Shown here one piece after another: positions 35,204 through 44,294 of a stretch of 64,000 bases of DNA. The stretch's first letter is position 1; each line of letters begins with the position of its first letter. The notes beneath the pieces were generated by a model that made no database searches, was not told where the DNA came from, and saw only the letters and a list, made by a program, of their open reading frames with translations. A program made the position numbers and the translations under genes. Origin of the DNA: Sphingobacterium sp. CZ-2 (GTDB lineage: Bacteria > Bacteroidota > Bacteroidia > Sphingobacteriales > Sphingobacteriaceae); NCBI RefSeq assembly GCF_004526235.1, contig NZ_CP038159.1, positions 3,596,001 to 3,660,000 on the forward strand, given 5' to 3'.

Positions 35204-36175
35204 CTATAGGATTATGATTTTATCAGGATCGTTCTCTTTTGTTATGCTGCGGGGACCATTGGACATCTGTATGATCCGATTCAGGTCCCATCCCTCCAGA
35301 TCATTAAGGCCAAGATCGTAATGTATCTCTATCTCCTTTGAGCGAAGGGTCTCAATCCTTGCTCCGACCCCCATTTGCCGCAGGTCCAGAATGGCCTGAC
35401 GATCCAGTTCACTGGCTAGGGAGAGCTCCTCAACATCATCGAGGACCATGGTTGTTGCCAAGAGGTCCAATTTAGGGTAATAGAAGGTACCATTGTTACC
35501 CACACCCGTCTCCTGCCGGTAACCGACAGCCTTCGTGAGGTTTATGGTGTATGGCGCGCAGAGCGCAAAAAGTGACTTTAACCCAATCTTCGGTGCAATG
35601 GCAATTGCAGCCCTGGTCAAAAATATACTTCCGATACCATAGCCTGCAATCTCCCGGGAATTCCACAGTCCACATCCCTCACCCGTGCCGGACTGGGCAT
35701 GGGCCCAAACTAGATCAAAAATCTTGGGATCCATCATTCCCGTCGCCTCTTCTATGGGAAGGGCCTGTGTTCCGCCAGCCACATGGATCCGGGCACCCCC
35801 ATAAACGAAATTGCCATCAAGGGATTCAACTATCAGTACGAAAGCTGCCGGATTGAACATCCAATCATCTTTTGAGGAAGTGACCTTTTTGACTCCAATG
35901 GCAGTCAGAACGTGTTCATGCCCCTTGATGAACCTTTTGCACGTTTCAGGATCATCGATCGCGCGAAATGCCCTAAGTCTGACCGTAGGTCGATTGTTAT
36001 TGAGTATAAGAGACACAATTGATTCAATTTTGAAATAGCCAAAATATGGAAAATATTCGATAGTCGGATAGATGTTAAAACATTTTAGTTTCAGAAAAGA
36101 ACCTGGGAAAACCGGAATGCCCATGATCAGAAGATTTCGGGTTAAATCCAAAAAAGTGGTCCAGGAAGCATACAT
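35204..36175 (-). CDS. GNAT/LuxI-like acyltransferase-fold protein, uncharacterised
   Basis: A 323-aa protein without a signal peptide. A central block reads LRAFRAIDDPETCKRFIKGH, then VYGGARIHVAGGTQALPIEE, GTGEGCGLWNSREIAGYGIG, and LFALCAPYTINLTKAVGYRQ. This order of F-R, G-x-x-R, and a late beta-bulge followed by an AxxGYR end is like GNAT and acyl-homoserine-lactone-synthase/FeeM folds. It is the first gene of the operon with ThiF and the kinases. Substrate unknown; an N-acyl amino acid or acyl signal is a guess. The N-terminal 60 residues may be excess, as the start is not well fixed. Confidence 0.55.
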   Translation of the reverse strand: MYASWTTFLDLTRNLLIMGIPVFPGSFLKLKCFNIYPTIEYFPYFGYFKIESIVSLILNNNRPTVRLRAFRAIDDPETCKRFIKGHEHVLTAIGVKKVTSSKDDWMFNPAAFVLIVESLDGNFVYGGARIHVAGGTQALPIEEATGMMDPKIFDLVWAHAQSGTGEGCGLWNSREIAGYGIGSIFLTRAAIAIAPKIGLKSLFALCAPYTINLTKAVGYRQETGVGNNGTFYYPKLDLLATTMVLDDVEELSLASELDRQAILDLRQMGVGARIETLRSKEIEIHYDLGLNDLEGWDLNRIIQMSNGPRSITKENDPDKIIIL

Positions 36176-36336
36176 GTCGGCTTATCCTATAGTCTATGGT
36201 CAATTACCCCTCTTTCTAGGCACATGGATATAGCTATTTTTTTAGGGGTATATTTCCTGAATGATTCTACACTTAACTTTATTGAGCACCTGATTTCATA
36301 GGGAGTTCATATGCAGCAGTTAAAACAGGACATATC

Positions 36337-38319
36337 ATGAATACCGGAGAGAATATCCAGGGCCTTCGAAAAGTGGGCGATCTGAGCCGAAGTATTTCGG
36401 TAGTACTTCTGATGCTCCATTATTACGTTCTGTTCTATCCAGAACTGCTAGGTACCGGTCTGACCAATAGGTTTTCCGACAGGCTCTTGGCCGGTTTATT
36501 CAAAACAGGATTTCTGGATGTTCCGGTCATAAAATCTGCGATTATATTCTTTCTGGTACTTTCCCTATTGGGGGTCAAAGGCAAAAAGGATAAGAGTCGC
36601 AAAAGCCACATAGCCCTGTCCATCTCCTTGATAGGATGTTCATTCTACCTGTTTGGTCATATGGCTCTTGCGGTAACCGGGAACCTTTTTCTTTCGCTGA
36701 TCTGCTATACCATCATTAATTCACTAGGATACCTTCTCCTTATTGTCGGTATGACCCAATTTGCCAGGATCATCCATCTGGAAAAGGGTATTCAGGATAT
36801 CTTTAATTCAATCAACCAGACCTTCCCCCAGCAACAGGTCCTTTTGAAGAATGAATATTCGATCAATCTGCCGACTGAATTCTCCCTTGGAAGTAAAAGG
36901 AAGAATGGGTGGATCAACATTATCAATCCGTTCCGGGCAATCCTGGTACTTGGAAACCCCGGATCAGGAAAATCATATTATGTCATAAGACATATCATTT
37001 CTCAACATATCCAAAAAGGGTTCACCATGTTCGTATACGATTTTAAATATGACGACCTTAGCCGGATCGCCTACCACCATTGGAAGAAAAACCGTAGCGG
37101 TTCAACGAAATCCACATCATTCTTCAGGATCGATTTCGATGATCTCCAAAGGACGCACCGATGTAACCCTCTGGAACCTTCGGCCATGAAGGACATTACC
37201 GATGCTGCCGAATCGGCAAGAACGATTCTTCTGGGGCTCAACAGGGATTGGATTAAACGTCAGGGCGATTTCTTTGTGGAATCAGCGATCAACCTCCTGA
37301 CTGCAGTCATATGGTATCTCAGGAAATATGATGAGGGGACCTATTGTACCCTCCCCCATGTCATCGAACTCATGCAACAGGACTATGACCGGCTCTTCTC
37401 ACTTCTGAGGAGCCAGTCAGAGATCCAGGTCCTGGTGAACCCTTTTGTCAACGCTTATTTGAATGATGCCATGGAGCAGCTCGAGGGACAGGTAGCTTCG
37501 ACAAAGATCGCCCTTGCCCGAATTTCCTCGCCCCAGATCTACTATGTTCTCTCAGGTAACGATTTTGACCTTGACATCAACAATCCGGACAATCCGAAGA
37601 TAATTTGTATGGGAAACAATCCCCAAAAGATACAGACCTATGGTGCCGTGCTTTCGCTCTATGTGAACCGTTTGATCAAACAGGTCAATAGAAAAGGTGT
37701 GCTCAAAAGTAGCTTGGTGTTCGATGAATTCCCAACGATCTATCTAAACAACATAGACAGTCTGATCGCTACTGCCCGGAGCAACCGGGTATCCACGACA
37801 CTTTGCGTACAGGATATCAGTCAATTAAGAAAAGATTATGGCAGGGATCTCGCTGATGTCATATTGAACATCGTGGGAAATGTAATATCAGGTCAGGTTT
37901 CAGGTGAGACCGCAAAACAGCTATCGGACCGTTTCGGACGGATCGTCCAGCCCAAAAGGAGTATTTCGGTCAATTCCAATGACACCTCCGTCAGCCATTC
38001 AACACAATTGGATACGGCCATCCCTGCATCGGTCATCTCCTCCCTATCCGCCGGAGAATTCGTAGGTCTTGTCGCTGATGATCCAAAGAACCCGGTTGAA
38101 CTGAAATCATTCCATGCCAGGATCATCAACGACCATCGCTCACTGCAACTCGAGGAACAGGAGTATTCCCCCGCTGAGCAGATTGGAAACCTACAGGAGA
38201 AATATGTCCATGATAATTACAGGTTAGTAAAATCCGAGGTATCCGATCTGGTCATATCGGAAATGGACAGGCTATTGTCCGATCCTTCCCTCAGGCACCT
38301 GGTCGTTTCGAAAAAATGA
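36337..38319 (+). CDS. mobC: TraG/VirD4-type coupling protein (MobC)
   Basis: A 660-aa type IV coupling ATPase. Two to four N-terminal membrane helices (about 20-145), Walker A GNPGSGKS at 206-213, Walker B SLVFDEFPTIY (about 465), and the family's STTLCVQDISQLRKDYG and GNVISGQVSGETAKQLSDRF blocks. It links relaxosome DNA to the secretion channel. In Bacteroidetes elements mobC follows mobB directly; here it is 6 kb away. No other transfer (tra) genes are in the window, so the element is mobilisable or a remnant. Confidence 0.9.
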   Translation: MNTGENIQGLRKVGDLSRSISVVLLMLHYYVLFYPELLGTGLTNRFSDRLLAGLFKTGFLDVPVIKSAIIFFLVLSLLGVKGKKDKSRKSHIALSISLIGCSFYLFGHMALAVTGNLFLSLICYTIINSLGYLLLIVGMTQFARIIHLEKGIQDIFNSINQTFPQQQVLLKNEYSINLPTEFSLGSKRKNGWINIINPFRAILVLGNPGSGKSYYVIRHIISQHIQKGFTMFVYDFKYDDLSRIAYHHWKKNRSGSTKSTSFFRIDFDDLQRTHRCNPLEPSAMKDITDAAESARTILLGLNRDWIKRQGDFFVESAINLLTAVIWYLRKYDEGTYCTLPHVIELMQQDYDRLFSLLRSQSEIQVLVNPFVNAYLNDAMEQLEGQVASTKIALARISSPQIYYVLSGNDFDLDINNPDNPKIICMGNNPQKIQTYGAVLSLYVNRLIKQVNRKGVLKSSLVFDEFPTIYLNNIDSLIATARSNRVSTTLCVQDISQLRKDYGRDLADVILNIVGNVISGQVSGETAKQLSDRFGRIVQPKRSISVNSNDTSVSHSTQLDTAIPASVISSLSAGEFVGLVADDPKNPVELKSFHARIINDHRSLQLEEQEYSPAEQIGNLQEKYVHDNYRLVKSEVSDLVISEMDRLLSDPSLRHLVVSKK

Positions 38320-38434
38320 TTTGTCCAATCTTCCTTCTCATCCCTGGAAATTCATGCTATAACAAATGTAGGAGTGGACCCCAAGGTAAACCTTACAATT
38401 GATTTGAAGCATTGTAGCCCAAAATAAGGAACTT

Positions 38435-38872
38435 CTAAACAAATCCCCTAAGAGAGAGTGCTTCATCCTCTTTAGCCCTCATCCGGGATTTATCTCTCTT
38501 GTCCTTATCCTGATAGCCGCAGAGGTGGAGGATCCCATGGATCAGCACGCGATGGAGTTCATCGGTCTGGCTTACCCCAAATTTTATCGCGTTCTCTCGC
38601 GTCCTGTCCACGGAGATAAAAACATCTCCCGCAATGGTATTCCCATCCTGGGAAGAATCAAAGGTTACAATATCCGTATAGGTATCATGGGCCAGATATT
38701 GCCTGTTGATCTCCAGAAGGTAGGCATCAGAGCAGAACACGAAGCTCAGTTCACCAATGCGCCTAAAACCTTCCTGCTTGATTACCGCAGCGATCCATTC
38801 CCTTATCTTCTTTTTATTTTTTATGGAAAAATCTATATCCTCCGAGAAAAAATGAATATCCTTTAATGCCAT
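38435..38872 (-). CDS. ybeY: rRNA maturation endonuclease YbeY
   Basis: A 145-aa metalloprotein with the zinc motif HGILHLCGYQDKDKRD (H-x3-H-x-D form, about residues 111-121) and the ITDIVTFDS-like strand (YTDIVTFDSSQDGNTIAGDV). It matures the 3' end of 16S rRNA and supports ribosome quality control. It overlaps the end of ruvX by one base, so the two are co-transcribed. Confidence 0.93.
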   Translation of the reverse strand: MALKDIHFFSEDIDFSIKNKKKIREWIAAVIKQEGFRRIGELSFVFCSDAYLLEINRQYLAHDTYTDIVTFDSSQDGNTIAGDVFISVDRTRENAIKFGVSQTDELHRVLIHGILHLCGYQDKDKRDKSRMRAKEDEALSLRGFV

Positions 38873-39282
38873 TATGATGATTTACTTTGCATGTAAGATT
38901 GCAGAATAATGGTGGCAGAAATACTGTCCACAAGACCTTTATCATGTAGTCTCCTTTTAAGACCAGATTCGGTGATTGTCCGTTGGGCAATTTTTGAAGT
39001 AAACCGCTCGTCAACTTCGACCACAGGGATATTGGGGAAACGCTTCCGTAATTTACGTATGAAGCCGCGAACATGTTGGGCAGACTGCGATTCAGTCCCG
39101 TCCATCTGCCTGGGGCTTCCCACGACAAACGTTACCACTTCTTCCGTCTTAAAATATTCCGTCAGAAAATCCCATATCGCATCTGGGTGCAGGGTCTTTA
39201 GTGACGTTGCGATCAATTGCAAGGGATCGGTAACCGCTATCCCCAGTCTCTTGGTCCCATAATCAAAGGCCATTATTCGCAT
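38872..39282 (-). CDS. ruvX: Holliday junction resolvase-like YqgF/RuvX
   Basis: A 136-aa RNase H-fold protein: MRIMAFDYGTKRLGIAVTDP (catalytic D and GTKRLG), VVTFVVGSPRQMDGTES, VVEVDERFTSKIAQRTI, and a KGLVDSISATIILQSYM end with the last acid. It is implicated in pre-16S rRNA 5' maturation and recombination. The start at M10 of the longer frame (39282) is chosen because it gives the usual 136-138 aa; the upstream 9 residues are not conserved. Confidence 0.93.
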   Translation of the reverse strand: MRIMAFDYGTKRLGIAVTDPLQLIATSLKTLHPDAIWDFLTEYFKTEEVVTFVVGSPRQMDGTESQSAQHVRGFIRKLRKRFPNIPVVEVDERFTSKIAQRTITESGLKRRLHDKGLVDSISATIILQSYMQSKSS

Positions 39283-39382
39283 ATCTTTCCTTTTAGGACA
39301 AAAATACACATTGTTGGCCCTTTGCCAATGAAGGTTGCCATATTTTTTTCAAATACTCCAAAGTGACAAACCAACCAATCAT

Positions 39383-39580
39383 TTACTTGATCACAACCGT
39401 ACATCTACATAAAACGGACCTGTCCTCAATAGTGATTCCCCATTTGGAACCGGCAATTTCAAACGATTCCAAATTCCCCAATGGTCTGATATCCTGATTG
39501 GAATTCTTGAAAAGCCACATAGAGTTTCCGAGCTGGTATTCTAGGCTACCATTTCGTATCTCCGGCAGAAATAGCCACAA
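39383..39580 (-). CDS. Possible small protein or gene fragment
   Basis: A 65-aa frame ending GSKWGITIEDRSVLCRCTVV, with protein-like composition but no clear start or family. It may be the C-terminal remnant of a larger gene in the 370-base space between ruvX and the next gene. No other gene is visible in that space. Confidence 0.25.
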   Translation of the reverse strand: MWLFLPEIRNGSLEYQLGNSMWLFKNSNQDIRPLGNLESFEIAGSKWGITIEDRSVLCRCTVVIK

Positions 39581-39680
39581 AGCTAAATTTAAGACACTTC
39601 CAATCCTTGGGAAATCCCCCTAAATCGCAGATAAAATTAAACTATTCCAGTCTTCAGGTTGTTCCTTAACAAAACGTATT

Positions 39681-40280
39681 ATGGAGCATAAGATACCAGC
39701 CCAGCACGAAGGCAAAAAGATGGACATTGTGGAATCCGTAGATTTTCAAAATGAAACCACTGCAAAAGAATTTTTCTCAGAGGCAAAGGCTCGATTACTC
39801 AGCATCAACAAATGGTTTCAAGTTGCTGAACTGCCCGCTTCAAGTTTTGAACTTCTGGATGCATCCGGACAACACAGTAATGAAGAACCGCAAGAAGGAG
39901 ATTTTATAAAAATTGAAATTCCAGGTCCTGGCCTAAAGAGTACAGGAGGGTACGACTATGTGCAAATCGAACAGATAAGTGTAACTTCTGGGATTGACCA
40001 GGATCTTATTACTTTAACTGTCCGTCCGAGCTCACAACCCAATGTCGAAGATGACCATGAGACCAAACATTTCTTTAAAAACTTGGCAACTTCCACGTTC
40101 CAAGTAAGAAGGGTGGGCAATACCGTAACCGCTAATTATTATGGTCGAAACGAGCTGATGAATCTGCGACTAGATTCATTTATGGACAGGATAAGGAACC
40201 TGTTTGTAGCTCTTGGAGCAAAGTTGGGTGCCTCTTCTGTACAATGGGAGGCTTTGGTAAAGGGAATTATAAAGACCTAA
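39681..40280 (+). CDS. Hypothetical protein (199 aa)
   Basis: A 199-aa soluble protein without signal peptide. Residues IKIEIPGPGLKSTGGYDYVQ and VEDDHETKHFFKNLATSTFQ hint at a beta-sandwich or surface-like domain, followed by helices (NELMNLRLDSFMDRIRNLFV). No motif assigned. It stands alone between ruvX and the acyltransferase gene. Confidence 0.7.
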   Translation: MEHKIPAQHEGKKMDIVESVDFQNETTAKEFFSEAKARLLSINKWFQVAELPASSFELLDASGQHSNEEPQEGDFIKIEIPGPGLKSTGGYDYVQIEQISVTSGIDQDLITLTVRPSSQPNVEDDHETKHFFKNLATSTFQVRRVGNTVTANYYGRNELMNLRLDSFMDRIRNLFVALGAKLGASSVQWEALVKGIIKT

Positions 40281-40572
40281 ATATATTATTTACAAAATAA
40301 ACCTATTTCCATGTCCTATCGTACAGAGTAAACTTGGTATAGTCATGATTTATTGTTAACTTAAACTGGGAAATTCGCAGAACAAGGCCATTATAGGGTG
40401 GGGCCTGACAAATATGTCCATTCGGTTGCGCATTTTTTTTCAGACTGAAGAGCCGATCCTGACCTACTTCCTTGTTCCCTTTACCCAAAAGAATGGTCAA
40501 TTCAGTGAAGTCACGTAAATCCGGTAGTTGATCGCCGTGTACGACCTTGTGCTTAAACCAGTTAACCAAGAT

Positions 40573-42450
40573 ATGGATAAAATGGATTTTCGGTTCGACA
40601 TCGCTTTCCTGCGAGGAATGGCCATCATTGCTGTGGTACTGTACCATCTACATTTACCATATTTTAAGAACGGCTATCTAGGAGTAGACATCTTCTTTGT
40701 TATCTCTGGGTACCTGATGTGCAATATATTATCGAAAGAGGGAAAAATCGGTAGGAGTGAGATACTTGAATTCTATATAAGAAGGGCACGACGGCTTATA
40801 CCAGCACTACTACTGATGTTGACAATAGTTTTCCTTTTGGTGGTACTCTTACTTCCATCAAAGATTTATGACCACTCCAGATTTTCGATTGTTAGCATTC
40901 TTCAGGTGTCCAACATGTACTATTACCTGGTTGACGATTATTTTCAGCCTTCATCAAGGCTCAATTTTCTTCTTCATACCTGGACACTTTCCTTGGAGTG
41001 GCAGTTCTATGCCCTGTTGCCCTGGATTTATTTCCTACTTTACCGGTTCTTCCCTTCGGCTTTGCATAGACGGAGTGTCAGCTTCATGGCCTTACTTACC
41101 CTGGCATCATTTCTAATCTATATAATCTTCTCCGAAATAGATGCATCGCTTGCTTTCTATTCACTTCCATCAAGGGCATGGGAATTTCTTGCCGGGGGGA
41201 CGGCAATGGCGGTTGCAGACCGTGCAAGGCCGATAAGATCGGGGCCCGGGCGAAGATCAATCAGTATTCTGCTCACGTTGGTCCTCCTATTTCTATTGCT
41301 ATGTCCCATCGAATGGTCTAACCTGCCATACGGTCGGCCATTAGCAACTTTCCTGACCGTAACCGCAACTTCCATTATTTTAACTCTTAACCTACATTTC
41401 TCCTTTTTCAGGTTTGGACCTGTCATCTGGACATCCTCAATCTCCTATTCACTCTACCTATGGCATTGGCCCCTATTTGTCCTTGGTAGATTCCTGGGTT
41501 CAGGAACAACCTGGTGGATAATTCCCCTACTACTTCTTATGGCAATATTTATTGCTCAGATTTCATACGCCCAACTAGAATCAAGGCGAGATTCTATAAA
41601 CTGGAAGCCCGTACTGGGCGTAATTATTCTGCTATCGTCATTGAGCGTACTGGGAACCACGGATTCAATCCGGAAATCCATCTTCCCTGATCAGAAAGAT
41701 AATATTACCCGGTCCATACAGGAATACCCCCGCAGAATGGCACCGATCCAATATGGATTCGGACAGGGCCACTTGCGGTCCAAGGAGGATTTTTTTCCTG
41801 AACAGGTGCTCAGCGGTTTAAAATTCTCAGATTCACTCCCAAATTTCCTGCTTTTGGGCGATTGCTATGCAGCGATGTTTTCCACCAGTCTAAGGGAGAT
41901 TGCCCGATCAGAGGGGGTGAACCTGCTACAGGCGACCTGCGACCACACGTTTCCAGCCCCTCACAGCACTTCCCCATTTTCAGGTCCTGCAAATAAAATG
42001 TCCTTCCTCTTTCGGCAGCTGATCCCCTTGAATGCTACCAGGATCGATATGGTGATAATCGGCGCGAACTATTCAGGTTATACCAAGCGACAGATCCTGG
42101 AATACCTCAGCTCGACGGAGGAATTTTTTAAAGATCATGGAATTCCTGTTAAATACATTGGTCAGACCGAAGGGTATTCGATCGAATTTCCCATAATCCA
42201 AGATCTTCATGAAAGGTTTGGGATGGCCCATGAGAGATTTTTAGAAAATAAAAGGAAAATAGTGAATGAATTCCTTCGGAACTCTCAAATTTCTGATAGG
42301 TATATCGATGTATACCTTAAGGCAAGCAGCAGGGAACGGTTACCCCGAAATTCCTTGATGTACATGTACGATTCGGAGCATTTATCCTTGGTGGGAACCG
42401 ATAACCTCAGTGGTATATTGCGTAGGAACATCTTTGCAGAAAGGCCTTAG
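40573..42450 (+). CDS. Acyltransferase-3 (OafA/YrhL) with SGNH domain
   Basis: About 625 aa, a membrane O-acyltransferase fused to a hydrolase-like domain. The AT3 half (about 1-380) has FRFDIAFLRGMAIIAVVLYH (catalytic-type RG and His), GVDIFFVISGYLM, and HTWTLSLEWQFYALLPWI. The SGNH half begins LLLGDCYAAMFS, where the expected GDS nucleophile is GDC, and ends with YDSEHLSLVG (DxxH). It acylates cell-surface polysaccharide and fits the adjacent exopolysaccharide genes. The start at MDKMDFRFD gives the usual first helix. Confidence 0.9.
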   Translation: MDKMDFRFDIAFLRGMAIIAVVLYHLHLPYFKNGYLGVDIFFVISGYLMCNILSKEGKIGRSEILEFYIRRARRLIPALLLMLTIVFLLVVLLLPSKIYDHSRFSIVSILQVSNMYYYLVDDYFQPSSRLNFLLHTWTLSLEWQFYALLPWIYFLLYRFFPSALHRRSVSFMALLTLASFLIYIIFSEIDASLAFYSLPSRAWEFLAGGTAMAVADRARPIRSGPGRRSISILLTLVLLFLLLCPIEWSNLPYGRPLATFLTVTATSIILTLNLHFSFFRFGPVIWTSSISYSLYLWHWPLFVLGRFLGSGTTWWIIPLLLLMAIFIAQISYAQLESRRDSINWKPVLGVIILLSSLSVLGTTDSIRKSIFPDQKDNITRSIQEYPRRMAPIQYGFGQGHLRSKEDFFPEQVLSGLKFSDSLPNFLLLGDCYAAMFSTSLREIARSEGVNLLQATCDHTFPAPHSTSPFSGPANKMSFLFRQLIPLNATRIDMVIIGANYSGYTKRQILEYLSSTEEFFKDHGIPVKYIGQTEGYSIEFPIIQDLHERFGMAHERFLENKRKIVNEFLRNSQISDRYIDVYLKASSRERLPRNSLMYMYDSEHLSLVGTDNLSGILRRNIFAERP

Positions 42451-42719
42451 GTACCCTGTATGATTCTCATTTGTACAGCATGTCCCAAAGCTCAGGTCAA
42501 ATTGAAGATCCCTGTGGCAGGATAGAGCAGACTTAATAGCTATATTTATATCTGATTTTATATCAGATGAATATTGGTAAGGGCCAGGAATTGACCGAAA
42601 TCCACATTTTTGCAAAATGCAGCAAAATTTCCTTTTTTATGATGCAGATAAACCTTTGGACCTACACTGTATCATATAAACGTTGGATAACTATCGTAGC
42701 CGTCAGGGAGATCCCTTCA

Positions 42720-43658
42720 TCAAAGGATTGCACCAATACCGGATTTGTGGAAGCAGTCGTGGCATAATCTTGCCGAATGTACATCAGGAAGACATTCAAG
42801 ATGTCCCGAACGGACCTTCTTAGTGATCTCTTGTACAAGGATGAGCATTCTGTCGAATATTTCACGATCCCACCTGATTGCTGAAGCACTAGGCAACATG
42901 GAAAGAAACGCAGACCTTCCCTCGATCTGTCGAAAATTGTTGTTTTTGGCCTGGGATAACCGAACAACGCCTAGCAGTTCCGTTCCAATAGGTCTATAAC
43001 ACGCAGTCTTTCCGCTCCAGGGAGTTCCATAAACCATAACCTTCCCGTCACCATGGATCCTCACGGCAGGATTATCATCATTTAGTAGTTCAAATTCCTT
43101 AAATTCCCTTAGCCACATTCTGGAATGCGTGCTCTTTCCCGTTCCGCTCCTTCCCAGGAAGGCAAACGCTCTGCCATTGCCCATAACCACCGATGCATGC
43201 AGCAGAAGCGTTCTGTGCGCAAGGACCGTCTGGCCAAAGCTGATCATTATCAACCAGCTCAATTTAGTGTAGTTGAACCTGTCTTTTGGTCCAGGGGAGA
43301 TCCATGACCTTGAAAAATCACTATTGCTGAGCATTCGCCATCCAACTCCGCCCGATTCATCCAGAATGCTGGTGAGATAGAATCCGTTTATGATCTCAAA
43401 CCTGAACCGAGCATCCCAGATCTCGGATATATCGCTTAACAGTATCCTATTTCCAAAATCCTTTCCAAAATCCAAGGTATCTTCAATAACAATGTCAAGG
43501 ATACCAGGAGCGGCGGGACCAGAGGTTAAAAATGGATGGAAATTCTCCATATTCTCACTTAGCTCCAGACCGCAACAATCGTGGATTGACAGCGAATGAC
43601 CCGCTATGGAATAGTTTAAGATCTGCAGGGGAACGGTACAATTCATTTTAGGGTCCAT
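42720..43658 (-). CDS. HprK-like serine kinase (HprK-related, RiPP/EPS-associated)
   Basis: A 312-aa protein. The C-terminal kinase domain carries LLLHASVVMGNGRAFAFLGR and Walker A GRSGTGKST (169-177), then FELLNDDNPAVRI and GTPWSGKT, as in HPr kinase C-terminal domains. The N-terminal half is unrelated to true HprK, and there is no HPr nearby. Together with the PqqD-like protein upstream this matches the HprK-related kinase systems found near exopolysaccharide and exosortase loci in proteobacteria (family knowledge). It is separated from the PqqD gene by about 270 bases. The phosphorylated substrate is unknown. Confidence 0.8.
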   Translation of the reverse strand: MDPKMNCTVPLQILNYSIAGHSLSIHDCCGLELSENMENFHPFLTSGPAAPGILDIVIEDTLDFGKDFGNRILLSDISEIWDARFRFEIINGFYLTSILDESGGVGWRMLSNSDFSRSWISPGPKDRFNYTKLSWLIMISFGQTVLAHRTLLLHASVVMGNGRAFAFLGRSGTGKSTHSRMWLREFKEFELLNDDNPAVRIHGDGKVMVYGTPWSGKTACYRPIGTELLGVVRLSQAKNNNFRQIEGRSAFLSMLPSASAIRWDREIFDRMLILVQEITKKVRSGHLECLPDVHSARLCHDCFHKSGIGAIL

Positions 43659-43931
43659 TTTTTACCTGATAATTTACGAATCTGTTTGTGCCAACAACCT
43701 TTTGTTACCATGGAAATTAATTTCAGTAGACAGTATAAACATCTTCCCAATACCCTCTTCGAACCATTTAATCCTGATACTTTCTCATCTGCCTAAGTCT
43801 AGGATTCTGCAGGCTTACCTCTCATTCCCGAGGGCCATGCAAGTTGTAATATTGGAAGGCCTCCTCCCTGATCTCCCCTACATCAAAAAAAAACTAACAA
43901 AGAGGGAGGAACCGCAGATGTCAATAAAAAA

Positions 43932-44201
43932 CTATGGATAGAGAAGGTTTTCTTTTCGGAATAGACCGATGATAGTCTTTGAATCCCTATCTGCCACGTC
44001 TTCTGTAATTCCATATCTTTCTTTTAGGAGCATCTGCGCACTCTCCATTTCGAATTCCTTTCCTTGCAACTGTGTAAATAGATAGGCTGCAGTATGGTTG
44101 AGAGAAAAAACCCTTGAGAAATCCACCATCCCCTGGTCCGGCTCTACAATAAGATAATCATCCCCAATTTTTCTTAGGGTCAGTTCGGATCGTATTTTCA
44201 T
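43932..44201 (-). CDS. PqqD-family peptide-binding (RRE) protein
   Basis: An 89-aa protein with the PqqD fold pattern: LTLRKIGDDYLIVEP (strands 1-2), DQGMVDFSRVFSLNHTAAYL (strand 3, helix 1) and LLKERYGITEDVADRDSKTI (helix 2), ending GLFRKENLLYP. PqqD proteins bind the leader peptide of a precursor and present it to modifying enzymes. It lies directly after a terminator that ends the lipoprotein gene and before the HprK-like gene. The natural ligand could be the 52-aa peptide encoded at 46069-46227. Confidence 0.82.
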   Translation of the reverse strand: MKIRSELTLRKIGDDYLIVEPDQGMVDFSRVFSLNHTAAYLFTQLQGKEFEMESAQMLLKERYGITEDVADRDSKTIIGLFRKENLLYP

Positions 44202-44226
44202 GCGACAATCATTTTAAATTAAAAAT

Positions 44227-44261
44227 TGCCCGGTAAAACCCTAGCAGGTCCGTACCGGGCA
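44227..44261 (-). terminator. Terminator after the fimbrillin-like lipoprotein
   Basis: TACCGGGCA/TGCCCGGTA stem (44253-44261 with 44227-44235), 17-nt loop, followed on the minus strand by a T-rich run. It is 33 nt beyond the lipoprotein stop and just upstream of the PqqD start. Confidence 0.75.
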
Positions 44262-44294
44262 TTATCTGAATTATTTAGAGAAAAGGATGGACAT

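Noticed and set aside
40303..40647. A minus-strand frame of 114 aa overlapping the start of the acyltransferase gene.
   Set aside because: It covers the start of a well-supported gene on the other strand and has no protein-like composition.
43702..43941. A plus-strand frame between the HprK-like and PqqD-like genes considered as a precursor peptide.
   Set aside because: It is on the opposite strand from the operon, hydrophobic throughout and lacks a leader-core layout.
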